64,000 bases of DNA from Mycteria americana (GCF_035582795.1 NC_134370.1:31669501-31733500); one strand, 5' to 3'. Positions 24,924 through 36,482 are shown, counted from the stretch's first letter. Notes: a model not told the origin generated them from the letters alone. Numbers and translations: made by a program.

Positions 24924-25376
24924 CTGTAAGGTAACATGTACCATTTCTAGAACATCTGTCAAAGAGTATGAACAAACATACGCTGCGCTGATTAGGAAAT
25001 AGTATTTGTCACAGATAAGTGGTATTTTTGGAGCAATTTATTTCTCAAAAACTAACCACAGTCACCCACAGCACCACATGACTCAAGTTAGTAAAAGTTC
25101 CAAGGCTACCTTCAAAGAAGTATCAAAGAACAATGTTATTTGCAATATCTCTCTATTCTGATGTTTCAGCTAACAGCTTTAGTAAATTCTGCATGCCTAA
25201 GCTAGTAATACAGCAATACCTTTATCAAGAGCATGACCAAATTACATAGCAAGATGCCTGCAAGTCTCTAGGAAAATTTCAGACCACCATCACAATAAAG
25301 TACTCTGGAATAACAAAAACTGTCATTAAAGTCATGTTAGTTATTAAAACATTTTTTAAAAAGAATGTAAAATTAC
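24924..25376 (-). other. NCOA4: NCOA4 intron 1 of the coding part
   Basis: From GAG|GTAATT to CTTACAG. No feature recognised. Confidence 0.75.
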
Positions 25377-25517
25377 CTCTCGCCAGTTCTCTTTAATCTG
25401 TTGTTCAGCTTTGACAATTCCAGATATAGCTGTTTCCAAGTCCTTCTTTGCTTGAAGGCACTTTGCCAGAGGCTCACTGCTGCAGGAATTTCTACTTCTG
25501 TCTTGTGGTGGACTCAT
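25377..25517 (-). CDS. NCOA4: NCOA4 first coding exon (start codon)
   Basis: Nuclear receptor coactivator 4 (ARA70), the cargo receptor that carries ferritin to autophagosomes and also a steroid receptor coactivator. The exon begins in 5' UTR after a TGTTTTAG acceptor at 25531; the ATG at 25517 is chosen because it starts the conserved N-terminus. It encodes MSPPQDRSRNSCSSEP and a segment with KKDLETAISGIVKAEQQIKE, ending NWRE at donor GAG|GTAATT. With the other exons the protein is 601 residues, against about 614 in human. Domain order: N-terminal coiled-coil ARA70 domain (about 20-160), linker with WL motifs, Cys cluster, ferritin-binding region, conserved C-terminus. Confidence 0.95.
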
Positions 25518-25530
25518 TCTTGAAGTGTTC

Positions 25531-28137
25531 CTAAAACACAATGAAAAAAAATTACTTAATAGTTTCTATTCCTGTTTAATGGAAGAGGAAGGGCATCATA
25601 GGAAGAACCATCTGCTCTGCTTCACTATAAAGGTGAACAAAAAAACCCGTAAGACCCTACACCCATGCAAGTTTTCTAAACACAGATACAGCTTTCTCCA
25701 GGAGCAACAATGGTCTCTCCAACGCCTCAGCCCACGAAATTTGCACAATCACAGGAAAACCAACAGATATTTGACAACAGCTTCAACCGCAGGAGCTTAG
25801 GCAATCCCCCCCTGACATTCACCTTCCTCTGGCTTTTATGCCTAGCCAGAGCAAACTCCAGCAGCCGAGGGCTGATTCAGGCAAGGTTCAGCAGCTCTGC
25901 CAGAGCTGGGGGAGAATGGCTCAGCAAGGGACAGGAACTGTTTCAGTTACCCTTTTTTCAGCTGCAGGCAAATGAATTGGCTCCCATAAATGAGAAAATT
26001 CTAATACAGTTTGATCAACTGAAAAACCAAGTGTTGATACACAGATCACTCTTTACTAAGCTGCAAAGGCAGAAACTTATAGCAGCTGCCCATTATTTTT
26101 GTCATGGTCACAGCTGCAGTAACTTACTCAGCTTCAGCATATCCTCAAGTAAAAGGGGCTCAGATACAAAATTTCCACAGAAGTTGCACTAGTGAGGATT
26201 CTGCAAGTAAGGGAAAAAAGCTAAATATGGATTTTTAGTAAAAATGGGAAGCATCAATATAAGCATTTTTTCTAGACGGTGGGTATTTTCTTACCGAAGA
26301 GTTTCAATTCTCCTGTTAGTTTCATGGGATTCCTAAAACACTAACTAAAGATTTGTAGTAAACATTCTATTTAAAACAAGTCTTCAGCAATGACAGCTAT
26401 GGAAATTCCCAGCAGAATTAATTAAAATGTACACGTGTGCCAATCTAAATATTTCATAGATTTTACCACTCCTCTGGAGGGAACTGAAAAGAGTATTTTG
26501 AATATGACAAGACGACCACAGAGCTTGTGTTACTGAGCAGCTATTTAGTCTGCAATTTCCAAGTCCCATGACCATATAAACTGCAACCCAAAAATCCTTC
26601 TACAGCCAAGACCCACCAGATACATACAAGTTGCATAGTTCAGAGAGCAGAGGGCTAGGAGTAGTTCGCAAATGGAAGCTGACAGAAAAAGCAAGGTTTG
26701 CTGTGAGGCAACGGCTACATCTCCCTTGGTTCCCTCCACACCACAGGCTTCCCCCGTCTCCCAGGCGCCCCCAGCCATGAGACACAGAGCAGGCACAGAA
26801 GCCACACCAAGCTCCTACACGCAACTCAATCCCATCCTCGCCATAACATCTCATCTTCTAGGAATTGCAGAGCACAACTACAAGAGAAGTGAACTTGAAT
26901 TTATTTTTTAAGCTTATGTTGATTCTACACCAAATTAGACAGGGTGCAGAAGTCCAAAAATACATCATTCTCCATTCTGTGCTATGAACGCCAGTTTTGT
27001 CCTTGTATTGGCATACTCTAATTCATTCACAGGTTCAATTCTGTAAGGTTTCATGATCTTCACCTTGCTAGTGATGTTCAATAAAAGGTAAGCTTTCTCT
27101 TCACAACACCCCTTAGATTTTATCTTGCTTGTCAACTCTGTCATGTATAACCTACAGGGAAACTTAAGTGGGAGCCCTAGCTCTCAGACATAATCTAAAA
27201 GCATTAATGCAAAGGCAGAGATACACCCAGCCAAGAAAACAAGGACGTTAAGAGATATTAAAAGCTGTCATATACTCAAAAGTAAACAAAAAACTTCATA
27301 TTGTTCTTTATTATTTCATTCATCATACCCTTACATAACAACCTAGTCAAAGTCTGAAAGGCTAACTGTAATTGCCATGTTTGCTCACACAGTAGATAAT
27401 GTACTTAAAAGATTTTTGTGAAAATTATGTTAAGCTGTGTATGTACAAACACCAAGTCCAAATTATGCTGCATTGCCATTGATGTGTTTTCTGAATTTAT
27501 GCCACTAGGGAACTGGGCTCAGTGCCTGAAGAAATGCTACTTTTTCCCCACTTTGCATTAGCAACTTCCTAGTGGCACAGTCAAATTTAAGAAACTTACA
27601 CATGATCCTCTAATGATCTCTGAAAATACTTGTGTTTGTTGCTTTTATGGTTTTTCATTTGATTGCAAGAGTCTCTCTCCAAAATGCATACAGAGAGAAT
27701 GAATGCTGCTTTCTGCCAGCCAGCCAGCTTTTGTAAAATGGCTGTCCTTGTGCTTTGTCAAAAATTCGCCAATAAAACTGACATTACAGTGGAGGATGAG
27801 AGTCAGTCCATCCTTCTTTTCAATTTCCGCAAACCTCTAACAAAAACAAGTGGGGGTAACTACCTGTTTCCTTGCTTCCCAATTATCACCAAACTGCATT
27901 AGGAGTTTAAGACATTTTCAGGTCCCATGTTCTGGAAGACCCGAGACCGTACACTTAGGCTCAACAGTAACAAAATACAATTACTTCTGCAACAGGATAC
28001 ATGGTTGCAATACAGAGTCACCGCTTTGGGCAATTTCCACGTCATCAACTGTTTCCAACCACACGGAGGTATCCCACCGTGGTACACGGCGTCACGGGAT
28101 GCACCCCCCGCCTCCCCCCAGCTGAATTTGCACTTAC
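25531..28137 (-). other. NCOA4: NCOA4 5' intron (2.6 kb, inferred)
   Basis: Inferred intron between a candidate non-coding first exon (donor at 28137) and the first coding exon. ORFs here (for example 25710-26192 on +) are unsupported. No repeat was recognised. Confidence 0.55.
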
Positions 28138-28300
28138 TTTCCGAGCGAAGGAAACAATTCAGCAGCGTCCTGTTTATAAAACTGTTTCCATTTTCTACCT
28201 TCCATTCTGCAGAAGCACGGACTCCAAAATGCCTTTCAGTAGTCACATGCAACTGTTTTCGGCCCCGCTGCAAATTCCGCTCCAAATACTTGCTCGCTGA
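28138..28300 (-). other. NCOA4: Candidate NCOA4 non-coding first exon
   Basis: The minus strand reads GGAAA|GTAAGTG at 28138/28137, a strong donor at the edge of a CpG island, with no coding frame needed. The 5' boundary is not determinable and is placed at the island edge. An alternative first exon is proposed at the second island. Confidence 0.45.
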
Positions 28301-28770
28301 TGCGGACGCGATCCGACCCAGACCGTGACGGGGGGAAGAGCGGGTGGGCAGCCGCAGGCGGTGTGCGCAGGGGCCGCCCGCCCCGGCTCCCCGCAGCGCA
28401 GCGGGAGGGGGAAGGCGCGCCCCCGCAGCCCTGCCGGCCCGCCCGCGCCCCGCGCCTTATCGGGGCGGCCAGCCCGCGCCCCGCCCCGCGGCCACAGGGC
28501 CCGGACGCGGCCGCACGTCGGCAGCGGCCGGGGGAGGCGCCGGAACCGCCCCGGGGGCCCGGGAGGGCCGGGCCGGGGGCGCCTGGCGGGGCCCCGCGTT
28601 GCAGAGCGAGCCCGGTCGCGGGCGCCGACCGCGCCGACCCGGACCACACGCGGCTTTGCGGGGCGCGGACCGGGCCGAGGCACACCCATGTCACCCCCGC
28701 CCGGCGCGGGGGCGGCGGCGGAGCCCCAGCCGCGCTCCGCTCCCCTCCCCCGTCCTCTCGTCTACAATAC
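28290..28770. promoter_or_regulatory. CpG island 1, probable NCOA4 promoter
   Basis: About 480 bp very rich in G+C and CpG in an otherwise AT-rich region, upstream of NCOA4 on its strand. Long ORFs in every frame here are a by-product of GC richness (few stop codons) and are not called as genes. Confidence 0.75.
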
Positions 28771-31330
28771 CAAACACCGCCTAGCATCCCGCTGGCAGTT
28801 TAAACCGCAAAACCAGAAAGTTTTGCAACAAAACCACCATTTCTTGCAATTTCACAAGTGTGGCGACGAGCCTGTTTCATGTAATAAATGCAACAAAGCA
28901 CACCCATGAAACCTTAAGTTTCATGTAATAAATGCAACAAAGCACACGCTCAGGCGTTCAGCTCGTGTATCTTCTACAGCAACAAGGGCTAAAGGGGCTG
29001 CAAGCCTACACAGCAGCCGAATTAAACCTTCCGTCCCCGGCCACAAGCAAACCCCAGCACCGAGAGGCTCCCCAGTCCAGCACTGCACTTGTGAAGTCCC
29101 ACAAATTCTTCTCATAATAAACCGCTCAGATGCGCTTAACTCCTGGAGGGGCTGAAATGACACTTACACACACAGTTTTTATCACCTCTACTCTTGCTTC
29201 CACAATTTCACACCCAGACGAGGAAAGCACATGTACGTGTCTGCATGTAACCAGTAAAAATGTTACAGCTATGAAACCAAAAGAACTGCCCAAACGAGGC
29301 AGGAAGATAATATTACTGTTCCTAATTGCAAAATAACTACCAGTCTTTACAGACAGATTTTTGGCTGTTTCTATTAATGCCCAAAAGCCTCACTGGAGGG
29401 TTGTCATTGCAAAAGCCCTGCAGCCAAAACTTCTGGTCACAGTACGACTTCTATTGCTCTGCACAATCTCCAGCCTTCACAGATGCTGCCTGCCTCCACC
29501 TCGAGGTGTTACCTCCCATATTTGTCTTTTGCTTTTATTTGTAGATCAGAAACTGCTGGACAAAATTTTTTTTTTTTTTTTTTAGATTTTAATTAAATAT
29601 CGTGTGGCTGGGGAGCAGAGGAGGAGGGGACAACCCTTCCCCGCCTACGCAGTCTGCTAACAGGCCAGCAGAAAACCGGTTCTACCAGCTTTTCACTTTC
29701 AGCACAACCATCCCCGCTGCTGCTTGGGAAGATCACCGTTTTCCATTTCAAACGGGTGTTGGATAACCTCAAAAAGATGGCCGTGCCGAGCCTTTGCCGG
29801 AGAAAAGCTTCTGAAGGGAACAAAACCTCACATCGAACAGACTCTATTTATAAACGTGGAACGATTTCTTTCAGTTGGCAGGACGAGGCTGTTCCAAAGG
29901 GCTCTCCGACCTGACTTCATGTGGTTTTAAACCAGCTGGCTTGTTTGAACTGAAATCCCTCTTCATTTGCATTTTACCCCACCAAAAAACAGTAGCCCCT
30001 CTTAAATAACTATCCCAAATTAGGTACCTGGGAGTTGTGGTCAGGGAGTGAAGTACTGTAAGTACACGAGCTGAATCTCAGAAATTTCCATTTACATCCA
30101 AATATAACAAGCATTTTATACAGTACAGCATCAACATCATGAGCCAATATCTGTGTGGAGCCTCTGCTGGGAGCAGGGAGGATTATTTTACTCCAAAACA
30201 AGTGTGTACCACTGTATTTTGTAAGTCACAAGCCACATGCAGAAAAAAATGACCTTCAACAGTTCTGAGTAAGAAAGAAAGTTAAATTAACACCTGAAGG
30301 AATAATGATTTAAAAAGTTTCTGGTAATACGTTCTCTAAAATTCAAGTAGGTTTTACCTACCTGCACCGTATTGGATCTGTGCTACAAACCTGAATACAT
30401 GCAACTGCCTTTTCAGTCTATCTTAGCCCTGGAAGAGCCTGGCCAGTGCACAAAGCACATGTACCGAGTGTCTTCACATGAGCTGGGTTCCGAAGAGTCA
30501 CAAATCACCAGCACAGCTGAGACAAGAAGTCTGATCCTCCTGTTATTCCATCGATCATTAATATACTTTTTTAAGTACAGCATAGCAGGCATGTAAGCAA
30601 AATCACAAAATACGTGAATATGAAGGCCTGAAATCACTATGCCATAATTACATACAATACCAAAGTAGATATCCCAGAGTGGAAAAGACACGCTGCTATC
30701 TTAACACAGATTTTATATTACAACACAACCATCTTTCAGACTTCTACATTTAAAATCCTTTGGAAAACAACTGACAAATCCCTTGCTCTGCTTGAAGCAT
30801 ATGGCCCCAAAGATAGCATTGCCATGCTCTTTGTATATCCACCAATACAACGTTATGCACTTGCAGAGTTGAACGGCATTTTTTACACGACTGTCAGCTT
30901 TTTTCCCCTCCCGAGACTGCATACCTTACTTAAAAGCCCAGCGGAAGACAATTTTGTTCCTCTGTCAGCTTTTCCCTTTAATCCCCACCAGAAATACCGA
31001 ATTTAACGCTGAAAGAATGACTAACAAAATCCCTGAAAGCTCTGGCTCAAACCGCTTACCCCTTACCTAACAACAGATGTTTTCCAAACTTTCAGTAAAC
31101 ACGGTGCACGGCAACTCCTGATCGTTTCTAACCCGGATTGTTACTGCTTATGTAACCTTTGAAAAGCGCAGCTGTTGATAAGAGATTCTGATTTTTCAAT
31201 TAAGGAGTGAGATGACTTTAGGACTGCTAGCAGCTTAACTTCCCACGGGCATAAAAAGAGAGCGAGATCAGTAAAAAAAAAAAACGCTATACCTTCGTAT
31301 TCGATCAATGTTAGCTCTCCACCACAGAAT
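28771..31330. other. Region between the two CpG islands
   Basis: No gene recognised. It contains a short tandem duplication (28875-28947) and an 18-T run near 29566-29583. If the second island is an NCOA4 promoter, this is intronic. Confidence 0.55.
28875..28947. repeat. Tandem duplication, 29-bp repeated core, 44-bp period
   Basis: The 29-bp core beginning TTTCATGTAATAAATGC and ending AAAGCACAC occurs identically at 28875-28903 and 28919-28947. Fifteen bases separate the copies. The identity indicates a recent local duplication. Confidence 0.95.
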
Positions 31331-31863
31331 TATAATTTCCCGACTGACCTGCCCGGTCACGCCCGACCCAAGCCGGGCCGCCTGAGCGACTTTCAGCTGA
31401 TTACTCCTGGGTCGCATCCAAAGAGGGATGCCCCGACCGCAGGACACCTCACCTCCCACCGAACAGCGGTTCTGCCCGGCATTACCCGGCACGCCGGGCC
31501 CAGCAGCGCTCCGCCAGCTTTGCGCGCCCGCCCGCCCGCCCTCCCTTGGGGGAAACCCGGCCTCGCAGCGCCACGACACGCGGGGCTGCAGCCAGCACCT
31601 TCTAAATAGCAAGGATGCGCATTTCTCTTAAATCAGCCTGAAGCAGGCGGCGACGCCGGCACTGCAGAGAGAATACCCTCACAGAAATTAACGACACACC
31701 ACCTTCCCCCCGCCCCCGCGGCAAGGTAACGCGCGTGTTTGTGTCCCCTGCGCGCAACCGCCGCCAGCCCGGCCCGCGGGGGACCCCGGCCCTGTCACCC
31801 CCCGCACCGCCGGCCCCCACGGCGACCGCAGCGCCCGGCGGCCCGCGGTGAGGCCGCGCTTAC

Positions 31864-31920
31864 CGGCGTCCGGCGGGCCGCTCTCCCTCAGCACAGCGCC
31901 GCCGCAGCTGCCCGGCGACC
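31864..31920 (-). other. NCOA4: Candidate alternative NCOA4 non-coding first exon
   Basis: A short GC-rich stretch between the TCTCGCGAGA element and a GTAAGC donor on the minus strand. The 5' boundary is a guess. It could equally be the first exon of another transcript. Confidence 0.35.
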
Positions 31921-31929
31921 AACGGCCGC

Positions 31930-31939
31930 TCTCGCGAGA
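31930..31939. promoter_or_regulatory. TCTCGCGAGA palindromic promoter element
   Basis: A perfect 10-bp palindrome at the centre of CpG island 2. In vertebrates this motif is a CpG-island promoter element recognised by BANP and usually sits within tens of bases of a transcription start. Confidence 0.75.
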
Positions 31940-31951
31940 GCGCCGCCCCGC

Positions 31952-31965
31952 CCGCCCCCTGGCGG
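31952..31965 (-). promoter_or_regulatory. CTCF-like site
   Basis: The minus strand reads CCGCCAGGGGGCGG, close to the CTCF core (CCAnnAGGGGGCGC type), 12 bp from the TCTCGCGAGA element. Confidence 0.5.
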
Positions 31966-32220
31966 CGCGGCGGAGCGGCTGCGGGGCCGGGTGGCCGTTG
32001 GCGCCGGCATGGCGGCGGGGGGGGGCGGCTGCAGGCGCACCGCGCGGGCTCGGAGGGCGGTGAGCGCGGCAGCACGAAAGCAGAGCGGGAGAGAGAAGCG
32101 GGGGGGAGGCTGTTCCACAGACCCACCACAGCAAAGCCCTGCTGGCAGCAGCGCGGCGGCCGTTGTCGTGGCCTCGGCGCCTCCGTCCGGGTCCCCGCCG
32201 TGGCGGCGCGTCGGCTCCAG

Positions 32221-32331
32221 CTAGAGCAGGAAGGCGGCGGTGCCGGTGAAGACGCTGGCCTGCCGCCCGCCCGGCCCGAAGCCGGCCACGCCGCGGGCTT
32301 CCCAGCGCCGCCGCGGCCCGCCCGAGCCGCC
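32221..32331 (-). pseudogene. Protease pseudogene exon 6 (Ser195, damaged)
   Basis: The minus strand reads GGSGGPRRRWEARGVAGFG and PGGRQASVFTGTAAFLL, then TAG. It aligns to the family pattern GDSGGP...RWEVHGIVSFG...PSVFTRTAAYIPWI. Ser195 remains but Asp194 is Gly. The Cys-containing segment after GGP is missing, and the reading stops before the conserved PWI helix. CTG stands where the AG acceptor should be. The exon is extremely GC-rich because it lies in a CpG island. Confidence 0.8.
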
Positions 32332-32480
32332 CAGCCGGAGACGGGCGTCAGCGGCCCTCGCCCCGCCAGGGCCTCTCCCCCAGGACAAGGCCTTGCAGCT
32401 CATGATCTCTGGCACCCCCCCGTCCTCCCCTCTCCCATTTTCCCTGTCGTGGTGGGAGAGCTGCTGGGCAGACGGGGTAC

Positions 32481-32643
32481 CTGGCAGGCGGCGGGGAGCT
32501 GCTCGGCTCCCTCAGCCCTGCACGGATCACGGACCGCCGAACCACGCTGCCCCAGAAGGTCTGCAGGCAGCACGTGTTGAGGTCCACCACCAAGAGCCTG
32601 GCCTGCTTCAAAACCTCGGGCAATGCCGGGTTGCCCTCCCCAC
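32481..32643 (-). pseudogene. Protease pseudogene exon 5 (frameshifted)
   Basis: The TTTGTCACAG acceptor and phase 1 match exon 4. It encodes GGEGNPALPEVLKQARLLVV, then DLNTCCLQTFWGSVVRRSVI and RAG. Family members have Cys (182) where this has Arg. After RAG the frame is lost: only the +1 frame gives LPAACQ just before CAG|GTACCC, where family members have the CQ that precedes GDSGGP. A frameshift therefore lies close to 32530. Confidence 0.87.
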
Positions 32644-33405
32644 CTGTGACAAAGCAAAGCAGAGGAGAAAGATGAAGTACAGAACTCATCAGGGGATGCG
32701 GTAAGACACCGGTTTTGGTCTTTTTCACGCCCACTGGAAAATTCCCGGTGTGCATTGTTTGGCTTGGCTTCACACGGTACATTTTTTTGTTTGTTTTTGT
32801 CTTTCCCCAGGTGTGAAGCAGAGCAGAACGTTTCTTAATACCTGCTATCACAGTTTTCAGCTGGGAAGAGGATCCAGTTACTATTCTGGAGGGCAGCAAG
32901 AGCAGGTTGCACTGCTGCTGCCCATGCTTTTAGCTATTCAAGGCAAGGAGATCTCAGCCTTTCCAGGACCACCCAGCCAGCACCTCCAAGAATTCGTGTC
33001 TGTGAAGCGCTGCCTTTCATAGGTGTTTGCACAGTACTTAAAACATACCTTAAGAGAGAGAAAGGACTTCAAATGGAAACTTAAGTATCTGGGCAGCTCT
33101 GCATACATGTGCTAGCTGAGTCACCATTTCCTACACACAGGAGCTCCTCTGGGCATAGACCACGGAGCTGTTCTTGTGAACAGGATCTTACTTGTCAGTA
33201 GGACTCATGGCTGCAGCCAGAGTACAAGTAATCCAGCACTGACATAAGAGAAAGTAGAAGTCGGCCACCTAATCCCAGATGTGCTGTTACCCTAGGAACC
33301 TGCGTTTCAGGTATTTGGCTTCTTCATCTAAACATGTAGGAGACACAGGCTGTGCTATATAATGCTGACCCCATCTGACCTGGAAAACCTGCAGTGCTCA
33401 TATAC

Positions 33406-33679
33406 CTGTTGTGTCCCCCCATCCAGTTACACAGCAGGACTGCCCCGGGTAAAGAGAGCAGCCGCTCTTGGGCAGGCAGGCATAGCAGACAAAGCGGTTT
33501 GCTGTTATGTCTTCCATAGGCTTGACCAAGGCAATATCATAATCTAGATGGTTTGAGTGGTTTTCATGGAACCAGTCATGCTGGTAGATTTGCTTCACGT
33601 GGTGCACTCTCTGTGTGGATTCATTGTGGCTAAGGTTATGCTTTTCCAGGAGGATATGCCAGTCGGATACATCTTCCAT
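33406..33679 (-). pseudogene. Protease pseudogene exon 4 (Asp102)
   Basis: Encodes MEDVSDWHILLEKHNL through HLDYDIALVKPMEDI to CCVTGWGDTT, ending at ACAACAG|GTATATG. Asp102 (DYDIAL) and the TGWG motif are intact. The acceptor is uncertain: TTCCTGAG at 33680 or GTGGTAG near 33720, both with poor pyrimidine tracts. Confidence 0.9.
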
Positions 33680-35601
33680 CTCAGGAACCATACGGATATT
33701 TTTAGTGGGCTCTTTCCTCCTACCACTGATAGCAGTACATGCCGCTCCTCCCTCTGCCATACCCTTTAGCCATACCCTTAGCCACACCGGATGTGCCTTT
33801 TTACCCAAACCAACACAGCGGATCAAAAAATGAAATTTAAAATGGCATTAGCCTAAGCAAAGGACAAATTGGTAGTCTGCTAAAATAGGGGCAAAAGGTT
33901 GGGTAGAGATGTGATTTTATGGAACAATAAACAAGATGATCTCATGTTCAAACAGTAGCAAAGATGGAGGCTTATGTACTGTGTTGTTCCTCAGTGCTGG
34001 CTAAAACTGTGTATCAGTATTGACAGTAAACCTCCAACTAAAGTACGAAGAGAAGCATTTTGTATGCGTTAAAGGGATCTACATACACATCAAAGATAGT
34101 TAATGAGGATTAATGTATACGACTTTTCCCTTGGGAAGTGTATGACACTGCATAATGTGCTCCTGGACCCAAAATTCAGTGCTACTTCTTGCCGAATGGG
34201 AATCACGCATGTAGTCCTGTACCATAAAGCCCATCCTTCTGGACAAGCCAGCACTTCGCTTTGCCTTGATTCAGCGCAAGTGCTTAATGACCCTCTTTGT
34301 ACACTCAAAGACTTCTTCCTTGCTCAGCTGCAGTGTGAGACTAAAGGGCAGGGTGGGATTCATCCCTCCACACCCCCCCAAAACAGGAGCCTCGATACAG
34401 AAGTGGAAGCTTTTCCTGCAGTTCTTAGGTATTGGCCTGCCAGACTTTACTACTCTGTGCCACCCAAAACACAAAGAACTTGAGGAACGTTCTCTGCTGC
34501 AATGATTTTATAGCAAATTTTGTGGGGTTTATGCACATGTTCTTAAGGAATGTTTCTGGTTCCTGTTTAGATCATTCCTCTTTCAATAATTGCAATAATT
34601 TAGTTGAAGAGAATCAGTTGTGTTAACTTCTGTGTTTAACGTCCCATAATGTAATTTCCTTGTTCTGCAACTCTACCAGACAGTTAAGCAGCACATCGCT
34701 GCCTTTTAAAAGGGAAATAAAGCAGTGCAGCACACTGACAGCAGCACAGCATGCATGGCACAGCTGGAGGTGAAGCCAGATGCCAAGGCAGACTAACAAG
34801 CTGACAGTGGCTCCTCTCAGAGGCAGCAACGCTCCCAAAGCGGAGTATGAAATTATAGAAGAGTCGTCATTGTAGGCGTCAGGGAAATTCATGCAGCTCC
34901 TGGGGGAATCGCCAGTTGCTTCAGGCTCTGCTGCTGGAATCAGGCTGTTTTCTCTTTGTCCCTGCCAGCCCGGGTGCATGGCCCGTCCTCCCGCATATCC
35001 TCTCTGATGTCTGTCCTTGGGCCCCTTCCAGGCAGGCCTTGACCCGGCACTCAGTCCCACAGCTGCACGCCAGGTCTGTCCCCAGCCTTCCCCCATAGCT
35101 TGTCCTGCCCGTGGCCAGCAGCCGACCTCATAGCCACCAGCCTGCCTGAGGAGCCGAACGGGGCAGCAGACAGTTGTGCTTAAGTCCAAGGCTTTACTTC
35201 CCTGCAGGGGATTTTCAAAGCTCTCTGTGCTGTGTTTACTTGCCTTGAATCTTTGCTTTTTGTGTCAAGCTACCTCAATGCCAGAGAAAAACTAAGTATT
35301 TTTGAACTCCCACACAAACAGTTTCATATATAGACTGTAACCAGATGTTTTGATAACCTTTTGATAACCTTTAACTCCTGCACCCCACGCTTGGCCTTTT
35401 TCCTTCCTCTAGTTTAAGGATTTCTCATTTCTGCAACCTTTTTTTAATTACCATCTCTTCTTCTATCCCACATATAGTCTATCCCACTTCACATGAAACA
35501 GAAGTACAGAATACACCTAACTCCACATGCATCTTTCATTTAGTGAAGTTCCCAGGAAAATTTTCTGTAGCTTCTCCATGAAGTCCAGCCAAAGGCAGAA
35601 C

Positions 35602-35700
35602 TTAATTCTGGAAGCAATGGGCTGCAGTGAGAAGCCAGTGCTTGTGAATAAGGGTCCCACCACAGACGTGAACAAACTTCTTACTTGTTATGGTCCAAAC
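35602..35700 (-). pseudogene. Protease pseudogene exon 3 (His57)
   Basis: After TTGATAG it encodes VWTITSKKFVHVCGGTLI and HKHWLLTAAHCFQN, then an in-frame TAA at 35604-35602. His57 and the Cys42-Cys58 pair are intact. No GT donor occurs at the expected place: the sequence there is AATTAAGTT, which looks like a GTAAGT with its first base changed to T. Confidence 0.9.
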
Positions 35701-36482
35701 CTATCAATGCAAAAAATAACAGCAGAAGTGTTAACTGAAGAAGTGTCATCCCTGAGTAGAGGAACAGAGAAAAGGAACAGATTTAACTTGTGATAACAGA
35801 AATGCTTTCCTTTCTGCAATACAGGTTACTAGCAATTGTAGAGGGAAATACCTTTATTAATGTACTACTTCATCATGTATGCAATGAAGGTATTAGGACT
35901 CCATACCCTATGCACAGACATGTTGGTAAGCACATACCCAAACATTCTGATGTTTGTCAACACAGCATCTTTTGTGTGATAGATGCCTAGGCAAGTAGGT
36001 TTTCCTAAGGGTCCCACACATACTCTAAAACAACCATGGGTATGGCCATTTTAATCTGCTTTTTTTTTGTTACTCATTTTTCCCTCCTGAAACCCTTCAA
36101 AGCTTCAGCTGGTTAGATGCATCTCAAACAGCATCCACTTCATATACACATATCCTTTTGCAGAAACAGGAGATTCTTTGATGGCCAGAAATTAAATGTC
36201 TTCCCACCTATCCAGTGGAAAGCACACTCAGTTCAGCTATGACGGATAGGTACTGCAACTCACGCAGGCTTTATAAACGAGAGGAATGTCCATGTATATT
36301 TTGTGGATTACAATAGGCTTGACCACATCTTCAATGACAGCAGGAATGGCCCAATAGCTACACAAAAACATGCCAACATAAAGTATTATTTGTCAGTAAG
36401 TGTGTCACTGACTTCATCAGCAATCTCTTCCAAGACATTGATATTTCTATCACTGAAAAATTGTTATAAAGGCTGTGCATAT

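Larger units (their letters stand above)
31330..32350. promoter_or_regulatory. CpG island 2, candidate bidirectional promoter
   Basis: About 1 kb of CpG-dense sequence. It contains a perfect TCTCGCGAGA, a CTCF-like site, a minus-strand donor (CGCCG|GTAAGC at 31864/31863) and a plus-strand donor (GAGGGCG|GTGAGC near 32059). The arrangement suits divergent transcription from about 31.9 kb: leftwards into NCOA4 and rightwards over the protease pseudogene. The right part of the island overlaps the pseudogene's last exon. Confidence 0.65.

Noticed and set aside
28300-28909. Several overlapping ORFs of 146-194 codons on both strands.
   Set aside because: They lie in a CpG island, are made of Ala/Gly/Pro/Arg-rich low-complexity translation in all frames and have no splice logic; stop codons are simply rare in GC-rich DNA.
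29566-29583. An 18-T run, considered as the poly(A) tail of a minus-strand retrocopy.
   Set aside because: No coding remnant or target-site duplication was seen beside it.
31688-32224. GC-rich ORFs on both strands, including one on + with ATGGCGGCG near 32009.
   Set aside because: Island composition explains the open frames. The + ATG with a GTGAGC donor could be a real first exon, but no downstream coding exon on + was recognised, so it is kept only as a promoter hint.
34623-35189. 188-codon minus-strand ORF with a hydrophobic C-terminal part.
   Set aside because: It lies inside a pseudogene intron, has no family resemblance and no supporting splice sites; it may be chance.
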